Assembly (NCBI GenBank): GCA_903895695.1
Contig: CAITUY010000145.1
Coordinates: forward strand, 1-64,000
DNA length: 64,000 nt
Origin: an uncultured bacterium
GTDB taxonomy: Bacteria; Verrucomicrobiota; Kiritimatiellia; CAIKKV01; CAITUY01
Direction of reading: 5' to 3'
The notes beneath the pieces are model-generated. The model searched no databases and was not told where the DNA came from. It saw only the letters and a list, made by a program, of their open reading frames with translations. The position numbers and the translations under genes are program-made. Below, piece by piece: positions 33,608 through 42,872 of the stretch (within the stretch, counting starts at the first letter, position 1; each line of letters opens with the position of its first letter).

Positions 33608-35107
33608 CTAAGGCGTTCCCGTTGGCCGAGCAGGGGGATTGCCGTCGGGTGAAATCTTCTTCTTCTCGAAAATGATCTTCCGCCAGCGAAGCGTTGCCGA
33701 TTCCGGATAGCGAGATGCGGCCGGAATTTCGCCGACGGGCGTATAGGCTGCGTTCAACCGTTCATAGAGGAACCAACTGCTCATCTCCGTCGGTATATCG
33801 ATGACCACCATGTCGAACGGATCGCTGCCGAAGTAGTCGCGCAACTCATTGGGGTATCGCGACTTATCGCAGACCCCGTTGATCCAGCAGCCCCGCGGTC
33901 CTTCTACACCGCGAAACGGCTGCCTTCCCACCAAGATCTTCTCGAACTCATAACTGACCGTGTAAACACTCCTGCCCGGCGTGGCAAGAAGCGAGAGCAC
34001 TTTCGAGAACCGGTCGTCGTCCTCGGCCGTGATGAAGTCTGCGCGCAGATCCTGCACAAGGGCGCCGCCCTGCACAAGGATCAAGGCCGTCGCCAGGCCC
34101 GCGTAGAGGACGCCGCGTTGCATAAGTCTATGCAGATACGACAGTCCGACGGCCAGCAGCATCGCGTTGAAGACCAGCGCCTGTGAGGGTCCCGAACCGT
34201 ACTTGAGCCGGGCGAAAACACCCACGACGGCGGAGGCGCCAAGAAACACCACGGTGGGCGAGCGGATATACTCTCGGATGCGGAATCGTTCGAACACAAA
34301 TGCCGCTACCAGTGCGATCATGATGCCGAAACGGCCGAGGTTCTCGGGGAACAATACGGGCGTAAGGAACCAGTCCCAAACCAGAACGTGTGCGATGAAC
34401 TGTTTGACGAGAACGAGATAGACAAAGTCAGAGCCTGGTTGCATGGCATAGTACAGCGTGCCCGCTCCCGCAAGAGATGCCATGACGACCAGGGCCACCA
34501 GTCCTTTCTTAACGCTGTGCACCAACATGTAGAAAACGCTTGCCGCCATGTAAATATAACCCGTCTGCTTCGACCAGAAGCCGGCGAAGAAGGCGAACGA
34601 GGCGAGCAACACGGTGCTCCAGCGGAGTTTCTCGTCACGAACCAGGAAGTAGATGCCAAGCAACGTAAAGAAGACGTGGTAGGGGTTGGGCCCGACTTCC
34701 AGGTACCAGGCACCTGCCGGCGCCGCAATCATCAGCGCCCCGGCCACGAATCCCATGAATTTGTTTTTGCACAAAGTCCACGTAATGGCGCCAACGAGGA
34801 AGGCGGCCCCGAGTGCGAAGAGGAAGGTCGTGAATCGGAAGACGCGTATGTCGACGCCGAACAAGCGTGCGGCGGCGCCCATGATGTCGAACCCCAGGGG
34901 CGTGTACCACAAATCCAGTAAATGTGGATCGGCGACCTTGTTGAACATGAGGTGCCCTTGACTAATTTGGTAGACGAACTGCGCATGGAGCGCCTCTGAG
35001 CCGGCAATGATCGTCGTGTGGGCCATGTAGTTGGTCAGCAATGCTCCGGCATAGAGGAGGTGGCCGAGCACGAGGACTGCAACCAACAGTTTTTCGAGCT
35101 TGCTCAT
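33608..35107 (-). CDS. Polytopic membrane glycosyltransferase (GT39-like)
   Basis: 499 residues; about ten hydrophobic helices over residues 8-370, then a soluble C-terminal segment of about 120 residues with conserved-looking RCWINGVCDK. The first loop has an AHTTI..E..HAQFVYQISQG stretch with acidic Glu, as in ArnT-like proteins. It follows the kinase gene by 14 bp and converges with UGM across 2 bp. Likely transfer of a lipid-linked sugar; the name rests on architecture. Confidence 0.6.
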   Translation of the reverse strand: MSKLEKLLVAVLVLGHLLYAGALLTNYMAHTTIIAGSEALHAQFVYQISQGHLMFNKVADPHLLDLWYTPLGFDIMGAAARLFGVDIRVFRFTTFLFALGAAFLVGAITWTLCKNKFMGFVAGALMIAAPAGAWYLEVGPNPYHVFFTLLGIYFLVRDEKLRWSTVLLASFAFFAGFWSKQTGYIYMAASVFYMLVHSVKKGLVALVVMASLAGAGTLYYAMQPGSDFVYLVLVKQFIAHVLVWDWFLTPVLFPENLGRFGIMIALVAAFVFERFRIREYIRSPTVVFLGASAVVGVFARLKYGSGPSQALVFNAMLLAVGLSYLHRLMQRGVLYAGLATALILVQGGALVQDLRADFITAEDDDRFSKVLSLLATPGRSVYTVSYEFEKILVGRQPFRGVEGPRGCWINGVCDKSRYPNELRDYFGSDPFDMVVIDIPTEMSSWFLYERLNAAYTPVGEIPAASRYPESATLRWRKIIFEKKKISPDGNPPARPTGTP

Positions 35108-35121
35108 TCAGTCGTCCTTCT

Positions 35122-36114
35122 TCATCCCTGGGCGGGCGCCAGGAACACGATTTCGCTGCCTCGCGAGTCAAAAGCAAAGCCGACTTCCCGCAACTTGGCC
35201 AGCTTCGCCCGGATTGAACCCGCGTGCTCCGGCTTCGCGAACACCAGGAGGAACCCCCGTCCGCCGCCCCCAAGCAGTTTGCCGCCCAGTGCGCCCGCGG
35301 CTCGCGCCGCGGCGTAGGCCTGATCAATGGCGCCGTTCGAAATGCCGCGTGATAGGCTCTTCTTCAGTTGCCACGATTCGTCCAGGAGACGCCCGAAGTC
35401 ATCGATATCGCGCCCGCCAACCAGGATGTCCTGGGCCGTGTGGACCATGTGGGCCATCTGCAAGAGCGCTTTCGTGTTGTGCTTCGTCCTGCGCTGCTGC
35501 TCACGGACGACCCCATCCGCCGACTGCTCACGACCGGTGTAGAATAGCATCAAGTGGCTCTCCAACTCCTTGATGCGCGAAGCGCTGATGCCCAAATGAT
35601 GCACGGTCACGCCGTGAGATCCCGAGAAATCGATCCTGACGAATCCGCCGTAGGCGGCCGCGTACTGGTCCTGGTGCCCCCCGGCGTCGCCCACGCGTTC
35701 GCGTTCTATAACGATCGCTTCCCGGGCCAGATCTTCCTCGGTCACCCGGTCCCCGCGGAGGGTGTGCAACGCATGCAGCAGCCCCACCGTGAACGACGAC
35801 GAGGTGCCCAAGCCCGTGCGCGCCGGCAGATCGGATACGTGCGCGATCTCGAGATTGTCCTGGATGTCCAAATAGAGCAGGCACTCCCGTATCAAGGGGT
35901 GGACAAATTCGCTGGGATTCTGAACCAATTCCGTCTTGGCGTAACTGGCGCGGAAACGATACTTGAAGAATTGGCTGATCCTGTGAATGGAGAGGTAGCA
36001 ATACTGGTTGATCGTAGTGAGCAGAACCGATCCTCCGTGCTCACGGTAGAATTCGGGATAGTCCGTCCCCCCGCCGAGGAAACTGATTCGAAAGGGCGTT
36101 CGCGCAATGATCAT
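35122..36114 (-). CDS. GHMP kinase, D-glycero-D-manno-heptose 7-phosphate kinase-like
   Basis: 330 residues. IIARTPFRISFLGGGTDYPEF is cut here to its core: RISFLGGGTDYP marks the HddA/heptokinase group; LPARTGLGTSSSFTVG is the GHMP ATP-binding motif; GGKLLGGGGRGFLLVF is the third motif. HddA phosphorylates heptose 7-phosphate at C1 in the GDP-heptose pathway. ATG 36114 overlaps the GT2 gene (ATGA) and has GGAGGG 4 bases upstream. Together with the SIS isomerase (31357) and HddC-like transferase (54537) it suggests a GDP-heptose route. Confidence 0.8.
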   Translation of the reverse strand: MIIARTPFRISFLGGGTDYPEFYREHGGSVLLTTINQYCYLSIHRISQFFKYRFRASYAKTELVQNPSEFVHPLIRECLLYLDIQDNLEIAHVSDLPARTGLGTSSSFTVGLLHALHTLRGDRVTEEDLAREAIVIERERVGDAGGHQDQYAAAYGGFVRIDFSGSHGVTVHHLGISASRIKELESHLMLFYTGREQSADGVVREQQRRTKHNTKALLQMAHMVHTAQDILVGGRDIDDFGRLLDESWQLKKSLSRGISNGAIDQAYAAARAAGALGGKLLGGGGRGFLLVFAKPEHAGSIRAKLAKLREVGFAFDSRGSEIVFLAPAQG

Positions 36115-36857
36115 GGTCCCTCCGGGGTAGTCAACTCCTTGCGCAGGGCAAGCAGCCCGCGAAATGCTTTCCATGCTTTGCCAACCAATCTATGGGGCGG
36201 AACGCCTGTCGATACCGAGTTTGCAGTCCGTTTGCGATGCCGCACGCGGATCTGTTGCAGGCGGCACCCTGCGTAGATGCAGCGCATCATGAGTTCTGCC
36301 GTGTAAATCTCGCCCAATTTTCCGCATTTGGGCGCCAGGCGCTGGGCAACGCTCGTGCGCATAAGCTTCAGCCCGAAGTTGATGTCACGAACGCTGATGC
36401 CCAGAAAGATATCCGTCACGAGGTCGAAGCAACGCGAGACGATGATGCGGAAGGTGGGGTCGCAGCGGGGAAACTTTTCGCCGCTCACGATGTCGTAGTC
36501 CATGGACGCTCGCAGCAGGATCCAGATATCCTCCGGTTCAATCTGTCCGTCGCCGTCCAGTATCAGGATCCAGTCCTTCTTCGCCATCGCGATACCGCGT
36601 GTGATCGAGGCCGCATAGCCGATCCTTCGCGGATCCGTTACGGCCTTGAGGTTGGGGTAGGCTGTCTCGCACACCTTCAACACCGCGGCGGTATCGTCCT
36701 TCGACCCATCCTCGAGCATGAGCACTTCGAAGTCCGATAGTCGATTCAGGCACTTGGCGTACAATTCGTCCAGAACGCCCCGAATGATCCGGGCCTCATT
36801 GTAAACCGGGATCAGGATGCTCACTGAACGAGAAGCGTTGTCGTCGTTGGCTTCCAT
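36111..36857 (-). CDS. Glycosyltransferase family 2 (DPM1-like)
   Basis: 248 residues with VSILIPVYNEARI, VLMLEDGSKDDT and LILDGDGQIEPED, the N-terminal Walker-like start, Asp site and DxD metal site of DPM1-type enzymes. It has no C-terminal membrane pair. Start at ATG 36857; overlaps the heptokinase gene by 4 bp and lies 3 bp after the epimerase gene, so all three are coupled. It probably makes a polyprenyl-phosphate sugar used by one of the polytopic transferases. Confidence 0.8.
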   Translation of the reverse strand: MEANDDNASRSVSILIPVYNEARIIRGVLDELYAKCLNRLSDFEVLMLEDGSKDDTAAVLKVCETAYPNLKAVTDPRRIGYAASITRGIAMAKKDWILILDGDGQIEPEDIWILLRASMDYDIVSGEKFPRCDPTFRIIVSRCFDLVTDIFLGISVRDINFGLKLMRTSVAQRLAPKCGKLGEIYTAELMMRCIYAGCRLQQIRVRHRKRTANSVSTGVPPHRLVGKAWKAFRGLLALRKELTTPEGP

Positions 36858-36860
36858 ACA

Positions 36861-37814
36861 CTATCCCTGCTGCGTCTGCGGCGTGGCCGCCGGCCCGCGG
36901 CGCAAGGCGGCGATGGTTTGATCGATGCCCGCCTCGATGGATGGCGACGGCGCCCAGCCGGTCAGGTTGCGTAACCGGTCCAGACTCGCGTAGCTGAGCG
37001 GCTGCTCCGGTTCGCCGGCTCGCATGGGCAGGGCGCCGAAGTCCATATCCCCGGGGTCGCCCCCCAGGTGCGACCAGAACAGCGTCGCGAATTCCCGCAC
37101 CCGAATGGCGTGCCCGCTGCCCAGGTTCACGATCGCCGACTGCGTCACCTCGCAAAGACGGCGGATTCCCTCGGCGGCCTCGCGCACAAAGATGTAGTCG
37201 CGGTAGTGCTCGCAGGGGCCCAGTGCGGGTCGCTGACCATCCGAGAAGCAGCGGTACAGTTTATTGGTCAGCGCGCCGGGCCGTTGTCCGGGACCGAAGG
37301 TGTAGAACAGGCGTATGGACAGGAAGGCACGGCCAAGGCTTGCCGCCCGCGCGAGCCCATACTGCGAGACAGCAGTCTTCGCCTCGGCGTAATGCGTCAG
37401 GCGGCCCTCCGGGGGCATGGATTCCTCCAGAAGACCCGTTCGGCCGCCGTACTCGTTCACTGAGCTGAGGAATACAAAGCGCTTCAATCCGCACGCATAC
37501 AGGGTATCAATCAGGTTCCGCGAAGCCGAGACATTGGCCCCCAGATGCTCGGGAGATCCGGGGTCTTCCATGGCTCCCCAGCCCATGTGGAGGACTATAT
37601 CCGGCACCCCGTACTGACCGACGGCGCGCCGCACGTCGTCGTGACTCCGGAAATCCAAGTGGTGCCGCCGCTGGCCGCCGGGTCCACGCGTCTCTTCCCC
37701 CCTGTTGTCGTGGGTAAAACAGAGCAACTGAGAGTGCGCCGTCACCAGTTCGGGAATGACGTGCGTTCCGATGAACCCGCCTGCTCCCGTCACCCAGATC
37801 GCCTGATTAGTCAT
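36861..37814 (-). CDS. NAD-dependent epimerase/dehydratase (extended SDR)
   Basis: About 317 aa with IWVTGAGGFIGTHVI (intact GxxGxxG), SSVNEYGG and YAEAK for the catalytic Tyr/Lys, and LFYTFGPGQRPGA typical for NDP-sugar SDRs. ATG 37814 is chosen from the family N-terminus; the frame is open to 37886 with no support. It heads the 33.6-37.8 kb minus-strand operon. Product sugar unknown. Confidence 0.8.
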   Translation of the reverse strand: MTNQAIWVTGAGGFIGTHVIPELVTAHSQLLCFTHDNRGEETRGPGGQRRHHLDFRSHDDVRRAVGQYGVPDIVLHMGWGAMEDPGSPEHLGANVSASRNLIDTLYACGLKRFVFLSSVNEYGGRTGLLEESMPPEGRLTHYAEAKTAVSQYGLARAASLGRAFLSIRLFYTFGPGQRPGALTNKLYRCFSDGQRPALGPCEHYRDYIFVREAAEGIRRLCEVTQSAIVNLGSGHAIRVREFATLFWSHLGGDPGDMDFGALPMRAGEPEQPLSYASLDRLRNLTGWAPSPSIEAGIDQTIAALRRGPAATPQTQQG

Positions 37815-38202
37815 TGTGCAACACGCATTTCCCACCCGCTTCCCGAAAGCGCTGCCATAGTAGCACCCGGCATAGGCTGCGGACAAACACGTTTTTTCTT
37901 CTGTAGGCGCGGGCGTTGACCGCGCTGTCCCGTTTACGCGCCCGTCTCTCCGCGCCCAACGTGCGCGGCCACAGTTCGTGTGCCAAGGACGCTACCCCCG
38001 CAGAATTGCCACAGGCTATGGCGTAACACAATCTGGGAAAACGAGCGAAGAAAAGCATGGGAATATTTGGTCAATACTGTACTCTATCCACCCTTAATCC
38101 GTCTCATGGGGGGCTCATGGGCGCGGCCTCGGATGCGTCATACTGCGGGGGAGGCCGAGGGGTGCGCAATGAGGGTGTGAGCAGTACTTCGGAGGTGCAT
38201 GC
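37815..38202. promoter_or_regulatory. Divergent intergenic region with repeat
   Basis: 388 bp between two divergent operons. It contains the second 74-bp palindromic-ended repeat (37901-37974) and a T-rich stretch at 37891-37897 next to it. The remaining sequence, including the part upstream of the plus-strand gene with GGAGG at 38191, holds no recognisable gene. Promoters for both operons must be here, but I see none with confidence. Confidence 0.5.
37901..37974 (-). repeat. 74-bp palindromic-ended repeat, copy 2 (inverted)
   Basis: The reverse complement of this segment matches the unit at 13133-13206 at 69 of 74 positions by hand comparison, including both termini (CTGTNG...CTACAG). The two copies are therefore in inverted orientation about 24.8 kb apart. 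Confidence 0.85.
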
Positions 38203-39768
38203 ATGCGACGGACCGCCAACACAACGAAGACCGGCCTGCCGAGTGTCGGTCAGGTGAAGCCGCCGCGAGACTCGGTCTTTGCGAAGCTCGTTAGAGCGCT
38301 GCCCTGGCTGTTGATCTCGGCTCTTTCCGCCCAGGCCATATGCATGACGCTGGTTGGGGGGGTCACTCCTGATGAGTTCGCGCACATTCATTACATGTGG
38401 CTTGTCCATCGACTGTTCAATGCGAATGTAGATTTCCTGTGTCCCTATCCGACCGTGTTCTACAGGCTCTTTGGATTCCTGCTGGACGTGTTTCCCCAGA
38501 ACGCCGTGTTCATTCTGTATGCCAGGCTGGTGGCGCTGCTGTTCCTGGGTACCATGGCGTTTCTCATGGGGCGGATTTGCAGGGAGGCGTGCGGCGTGTC
38601 CTGGCCGGGTGTACTGGTCATCCTCTTGCCCGTGGCGGGATCTCTCGCGACTTTCCACGAGTTTCGCCCGGATAATTGTGCCTACGCGCTGTTCCTGGCT
38701 GGCTTACTGCTGCTGTGTCGTTGGCCGAAGAGCCGCTTGGCTATCAGTTCCGCTGCCTTTCTGACGGTATTCTCCCTGTGCATTATGCCGAAACATGTGC
38801 TGCTGGCGGCCGGCGCCGCGCTCGGATTCCTGACTATGGGATGTGTCACGAAATCAATCACTATGCGGGGAAGTCTGCCATGGGCTTTCCTTGGACTGCT
38901 GGCGGCCCTGATAGGGGTCACTGTCACCATACGGCCTGAGTTGGGCGTGTTTCCTGAATTTGTGAAATTGGCGCAAAGGAATGCGCTGGCCGAAAAGGGA
39001 CTCGTGCGGGCCTTCTTCTTGCAGCTGTGCAGCGCCGTGCATTGGCCGTCCGCCGTCGTGTTGCTATCCGCCCCGCTGTTTGCGATCCTTGGCTTCGTGA
39101 CGCAGAGGATCCGGATCCTCAGGCGGAACCCCATGCCTTGGCAGTGCAAAGGCATCATGCTTGGAGTGCTGTGTGGTGGGATTGCTCACGCTTCCCTGAG
39201 TCCCTGTCCCTATTCACAGAACCAGTCTGTCTTGTACATGGCGATGGCCATTGGTATTCCTTTGACCGCTGGTGTTCTTTCTCTGGTTCCCTGGGCGATC
39301 CTGTCAGTGGCCCTGGGCGGCATCTATCTGGTCAATCTGTGGCCGGCGACCCGGCACGCCCTGGACACAGCGCCAACGCTGTGGAACGTCGAAGTGAACT
39401 CGTACCTGCTGAAGATCATTCCGGAGAATGAGTACGTTGTCGCGCCAACGTATACAGGGCCGGTGTTCCGGAATGAACCGACTTATCACTACTGCAGCGA
39501 CAATCCCGCGTATAGAGAGGCGGTTCCCGCCGAGAAAAAGCGTTTGTTCACGGCGGACTATTTCTACCAGCGGCTGTGCAGCACAAGGCCGGCGTATTTC
39601 TGCTTCGCCTATATGAGCCATCAGCCCCCGGAGTACTTCGCGGCCTGCCAAAGATATCTTTCGGAGAACGGAGGCGCATACGCGGTCGTGTCCTATGCCT
39701 CCTACGAACCTGGCGCCGGGGGACTCGAAATGCTGGTGCGAAGCGATCTTTTGGGCCTCAAGAAGTAA
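38203..39768 (+). CDS. Polytopic membrane protein, glycosyltransferase-like
   Basis: 521 residues with about eleven hydrophobic segments from residue 33 to 395 and a soluble tail of about 120 residues. The first periplasmic loop contains GGVTPDEFAHIHYMW, a D-E pair placed as in PMT-superfamily enzymes. GGAGG lies 8 bases before ATG 38203. It is followed after 16 bp by a GT2 lipid-sugar synthase gene, a typical supply/transfer pair. No closer assignment possible. Confidence 0.6.
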   Translation: MRRTANTTKTGLPSVGQVKPPRDSVFAKLVRALPWLLISALSAQAICMTLVGGVTPDEFAHIHYMWLVHRLFNANVDFLCPYPTVFYRLFGFLLDVFPQNAVFILYARLVALLFLGTMAFLMGRICREACGVSWPGVLVILLPVAGSLATFHEFRPDNCAYALFLAGLLLLCRWPKSRLAISSAAFLTVFSLCIMPKHVLLAAGAALGFLTMGCVTKSITMRGSLPWAFLGLLAALIGVTVTIRPELGVFPEFVKLAQRNALAEKGLVRAFFLQLCSAVHWPSAVVLLSAPLFAILGFVTQRIRILRRNPMPWQCKGIMLGVLCGGIAHASLSPCPYSQNQSVLYMAMAIGIPLTAGVLSLVPWAILSVALGGIYLVNLWPATRHALDTAPTLWNVEVNSYLLKIIPENEYVVAPTYTGPVFRNEPTYHYCSDNPAYREAVPAEKKRLFTADYFYQRLCSTRPAYFCFAYMSHQPPEYFAACQRYLSENGGAYAVVSYASYEPGAGGLEMLVRSDLLGLKK

Positions 39769-39784
39769 CTGGTGGAGGCACACT

Positions 39785-40504
39785 ATGTCGTACGATGTGG
39801 CCGTTGTGATGCCCGTCTACAATGAGCAGGATTGCATCGATTTCGTGGTGCGGTCCTGGCTCGACGTGTTGTCAGGAACGGGTGCCAGCTTTCTCTTGAT
39901 TGTGCTGAATGACGGTTCCCGCGATGGCACGGAGAAGGTGTTGGCCGGATTCAGAGACCATCCTCGTTGTCGCATCGTCAACAAACCCAACAGCGGTCAT
40001 GGTCCCACCATTCTGGCGGGCTACGCCATCGCGGTCCAGGAGGCTGAATGGGTCTTTCAGTGCGATAGCGATGACGAAGTGGAGGCGCGCCATTTCGTTG
40101 ACCTATGGGAGGCGCGCAAGGACTATGACGCGCTTTTCGGCACGCGCTGCGACCGGCATCAGGGGGCGGGGCGTGCGCTGATCAGTGCGGTTTCGCGCGC
40201 CACTGTTCGACTGGCATTCGGTCGGGGGGTGACCGATGTCAACACGCCATTCCGGCTGATGCGCAGTGCCCTGCTGGCCCCGATCATCAGCCAGATTCCG
40301 GCCGGGACGTTTGCGCCCAATGTGCTCATTTCGGGCGCGCTGGCGGGTGGCGGGGCCCGCATCTGCAATCTACCCGTGCCTCACCGCGGTCGTCGCACAG
40401 GGACCGCATCGATCGTCAAGTGGAAGCTGGTCAAAAGCGCGTCCCGGGCTTTCCTGCAAACGCTCTGCTGCCGACCACGGTTGCCTGCGAGGACCGACGA
40501 CTGA
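39785..40504 (+). CDS. Glycosyltransferase family 2 (DPM1-like)
   Basis: About 239 aa with VAVVMPVYNEQ, IVLNDGSRDGT and FQCDSDDEVE as the acidic DxD-like block, and a NTPFRLMRS stretch before a basic C-terminus. ATG 39785 has GGAGG about 5 bases upstream; the frame extends back into the previous gene without support. Probably forms a polyprenyl-phosphate sugar for the preceding membrane transferase. A 91-bp gap leads to the ColD-like gene. Confidence 0.8.
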   Translation: MSYDVAVVMPVYNEQDCIDFVVRSWLDVLSGTGASFLLIVLNDGSRDGTEKVLAGFRDHPRCRIVNKPNSGHGPTILAGYAIAVQEAEWVFQCDSDDEVEARHFVDLWEARKDYDALFGTRCDRHQGAGRALISAVSRATVRLAFGRGVTDVNTPFRLMRSALLAPIISQIPAGTFAPNVLISGALAGGGARICNLPVPHRGRRTGTASIVKWKLVKSASRAFLQTLCCRPRLPARTDD

Positions 40505-40595
40505 GCTTCCCGTCCGGAGGATCTCGGGCTTTTGTGATTGAGCCGAGTCGAGCGGACGGGTATCCTTGAAGCTCATTCTGAAAGCAGGTGGCTTT

Positions 40596-41780
40596 ATGGG
40601 GAACACATTCAAGAGCAGCCGACTTGACTTGGCCGTGGATACGATCAGCCGCGACGACATTGAGGAGTTGATCGGCTGGTTGCGCGAGTACCCCCGGTTG
40701 ACGATGGCCGACGAAACGAAGCGCTTCGAACAGGCTTGGTCCGACTGGCTCGGCGTCCGGTACAGCGTCATGTGCAACTCGGGATCGTCGGCCAACCTGC
40801 TGATGTGCGCGGCCCTCGATCGCGCCCCGTCAGCCAAGGTACGGAAGATTGTGGTGCCGGCCACGGGCTGGGCGACGACCCTGATGCCGGCCATCCAACT
40901 GGGGTGGCAGCCGCTCATGTGCGAGTCGGATTCCCGGACTTACGGCATGGACCTGGCGCGCCTGGAAGAGCTGCTGAAACGCGAGCGGCCCGAGGCGGTC
41001 ATGTTGGTCCAGGTCCTGGGCGTCCCGAATGACATGACCCGTATTCTCGCGCTGCAACGCCAGTACGGGTTCGACCTTGTGGAAGATTGCTGCGCGAGTC
41101 ATGGGTCCACGCACCAGGGCCGCAAGGTAGGGACGTTCGGGCTGATGTCGTCATTTTCCTTCTATTACGGGCATCACATGTCGACCGTGGAAGGCGGCGT
41201 CGTATGCACGAACGAAGAAGACGTGTATCACCGGTTGCTCATGCTGCGAAGCCATGGCTGGCTCAAAGACCTGCCGCCAGCCAAGGCGAAGGTTGTAATG
41301 GACAAGTACGGCGTGGACGGCTTCCACGCGCCCTTCACCTTCACGCTCTCCGGGTATAATCTCAGGCCGACGGATATCAACGCCAGGCTGGGCCTGATCC
41401 AGTTGCGCCGCCTGGACGACACGATTCGGATCCGGGTGGCCAATCACCTGGCCTACCAGGCGGCACTCCGCGGTTGCGTGGATTTCGCGGAGTGCATCCC
41501 GGGTGATACGATCAGCAGCATTTCCTTCTGCGCCGTCGCCAAGTCGACCGCGGAGCGCCGGCGCGTCGTCGAGGCGCTCGAACGGAACACGATCGATACC
41601 CGGATATTCACGGCGGGCAATCTGGGCCGGCACCCCTTCTGGATCGATCGCTATGGCGAGTTCCGCGCACCCGTGGCCGACAGGCTCTACGAATGCGGGT
41701 TCTTCCTGCCCAACAACCAATCATTGGGTGTGAAAGATGTCGGGATGGTCTGTGACGTCGTGAAGAAGGCGCTTCAGTAG
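40596..41780 (+). CDS. DegT-fold sugar 3-dehydratase, ColD/E1-type (His replaces Schiff-base Lys)
   Basis: 394 residues of the DegT/AHBA fold. CNSGSSANLLM, VPATGWATTLMPA and LVEDCCASHG are conserved, but the position of the PLP lysine reads FYYGHHMSTVEGG, with His193 where transaminases have Lys. That is the hallmark of ColD (GDP-4-keto-6-deoxymannose 3-dehydratase) and of the E1 dehydratase of 3,6-dideoxyhexose pathways, which remove the C3 hydroxyl of a 4-keto sugar. It lies just before a REP-bracketed transketolase pair, suggesting its keto product is extended. Preference for GDP or CDP sugar is unknown. Confidence 0.8.
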   Translation: MGNTFKSSRLDLAVDTISRDDIEELIGWLREYPRLTMADETKRFEQAWSDWLGVRYSVMCNSGSSANLLMCAALDRAPSAKVRKIVVPATGWATTLMPAIQLGWQPLMCESDSRTYGMDLARLEELLKRERPEAVMLVQVLGVPNDMTRILALQRQYGFDLVEDCCASHGSTHQGRKVGTFGLMSSFSFYYGHHMSTVEGGVVCTNEEDVYHRLLMLRSHGWLKDLPPAKAKVVMDKYGVDGFHAPFTFTLSGYNLRPTDINARLGLIQLRRLDDTIRIRVANHLAYQAALRGCVDFAECIPGDTISSISFCAVAKSTAERRRVVEALERNTIDTRIFTAGNLGRHPFWIDRYGEFRAPVADRLYECGFFLPNNQSLGVKDVGMVCDVVKKALQ

Positions 41781-41826
41781 CGCGCAACAGGACCGCACCT
41801 GCGCGTTTCCCGGTACTGTAACTGTC

Positions 41827-41916
41827 GCGTGCTACAGGGGTAGCACGCCCACACACAGGGGACTGGAGACGACATGTCTATTCTTGATGAGGTGGGCGCG
41901 CTGCTCCGTAGCGCGC
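41827..41916. repeat. REP/BIME-like bipartite hairpin unit A
   Basis: Hairpin 1 is GCGTGCTAC-AGGG-GTAGCACGC at 41827-41848. Hairpin 2 is GCGCGCTGC-TCC-GTAGCGCGC at 41896-41916. The two are oriented head to head with about 47 bases between, containing CATGTCT and TGATGAGGTGGGC words shared with the unit at 43841. It stands between the ColD-like gene and the transketolase pair. Confidence 0.85.
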
Positions 41917-41996
41917 GACAGGGCTGCAACTGGAGGGCCGTAATCGGACTGTCCTATTGTAAGGCCAAGATCGCTGTGGCAGAATAGCGGTTCCTC

Positions 41997-42872
41997 GTGA
42001 CCTTGAAACGGAAGGATGCCAGAGTGGTTCATCCCAATCTCTCGACCGAAAAACATCTGCTTCTGCGGAAGAAAGCGGACTGGGTGTGGACGGAGACACT
42101 CCGCATACACGCTCGTTCTCCGGAGACGCGCGTGGCCTCGTCTCTTTCACCGATTGAGATGCTCGTATGCTTGTACTATGGGGGGTTGCTCGCGTTTGAT
42201 CCCCGGAATCCCCGTTGGGAGGCCCGTGATCGCCTCATCATCAGTAAAGGCCACGGGTCGATTTGCATGTACCCAATCCTCGCCGACCTTGGGTACTTTG
42301 CGATGAGCGAGCTCGAGCGGGTCTGCAAACTTGACAGTTTCCTTGGGGGCATCCCCGATCCCGTGATTCCCGGCTACGAAACAGTCAACGGTTCGTTGGG
42401 ACATGGTCCCGGTGTTGCCTGTGGAATGGCGGTGGCCCTGAAGAGAAAGCAGTCACGAAACAAGGTGTTCGTGATGGTGGGTGACGGCGAACTGGATGAA
42501 GGCGCCGTCTGGGAGGCGATCATGTTCGCCGGGCACCATCGGCTGGATAACTTGGTCATGCTGGTTGACAGCAACGCCAAGTGCATGCTCGGGCACTCGC
42601 GTGAGATCATGAATGTCTTTCCCTTGGAACCGAAGTTCGAGGCATTCGGTTGGCTCACCATGACGGTCGACGGCCACGATATCCCGGCTGTTTACGCGGC
42701 GCTGGCGGAATGCGCAGCCAGCGGCCCGGCCCAGCCCCGGGTGCTTATCGCCAACACCGTGAAGGGCAGAGGGGTGCCGTCGCTGGAGCGCGACCCGTTG
42801 TGCCACATCCGGACCCTCGGTCAGCAGGAGATTGCCGAACTGATAGGAGGTGGCTGTGGCCCCCGCGTCTAG
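41997..42872 (+). CDS. Transketolase-like protein, N-terminal half
   Basis: 291 residues. SKGHGSICMYPIL, NGSLGHGPGVACGMAVAL and the TPP motif GDGELDEGAVWEA (162-174) ending in LVDSN about 24 residues later are all in place. The start is GTG 41997 by frame; no strong ribosome site was seen. It overlaps the C-terminal half gene by 17 bp. This third TPP pair directly follows a ColD-type dehydratase, so C2 transfer onto a 3-deoxy-4-keto sugar is a testable idea. The pair is bracketed by REP-like units at 41.8 and 43.9 kb. Confidence 0.85.
   Translation: MTLKRKDARVVHPNLSTEKHLLLRKKADWVWTETLRIHARSPETRVASSLSPIEMLVCLYYGGLLAFDPRNPRWEARDRLIISKGHGSICMYPILADLGYFAMSELERVCKLDSFLGGIPDPVIPGYETVNGSLGHGPGVACGMAVALKRKQSRNKVFVMVGDGELDEGAVWEAIMFAGHHRLDNLVMLVDSNAKCMLGHSREIMNVFPLEPKFEAFGWLTMTVDGHDIPAVYAALAECAASGPAQPRVLIANTVKGRGVPSLERDPLCHIRTLGQQEIAELIGGGCGPRV

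Noticed and set aside
41827-41916. Rho-independent terminator or riboswitch
   Set aside because: The two head-to-head hairpins have no T-run and recur in near-identical form at other sites, so a repeat is the better explanation.
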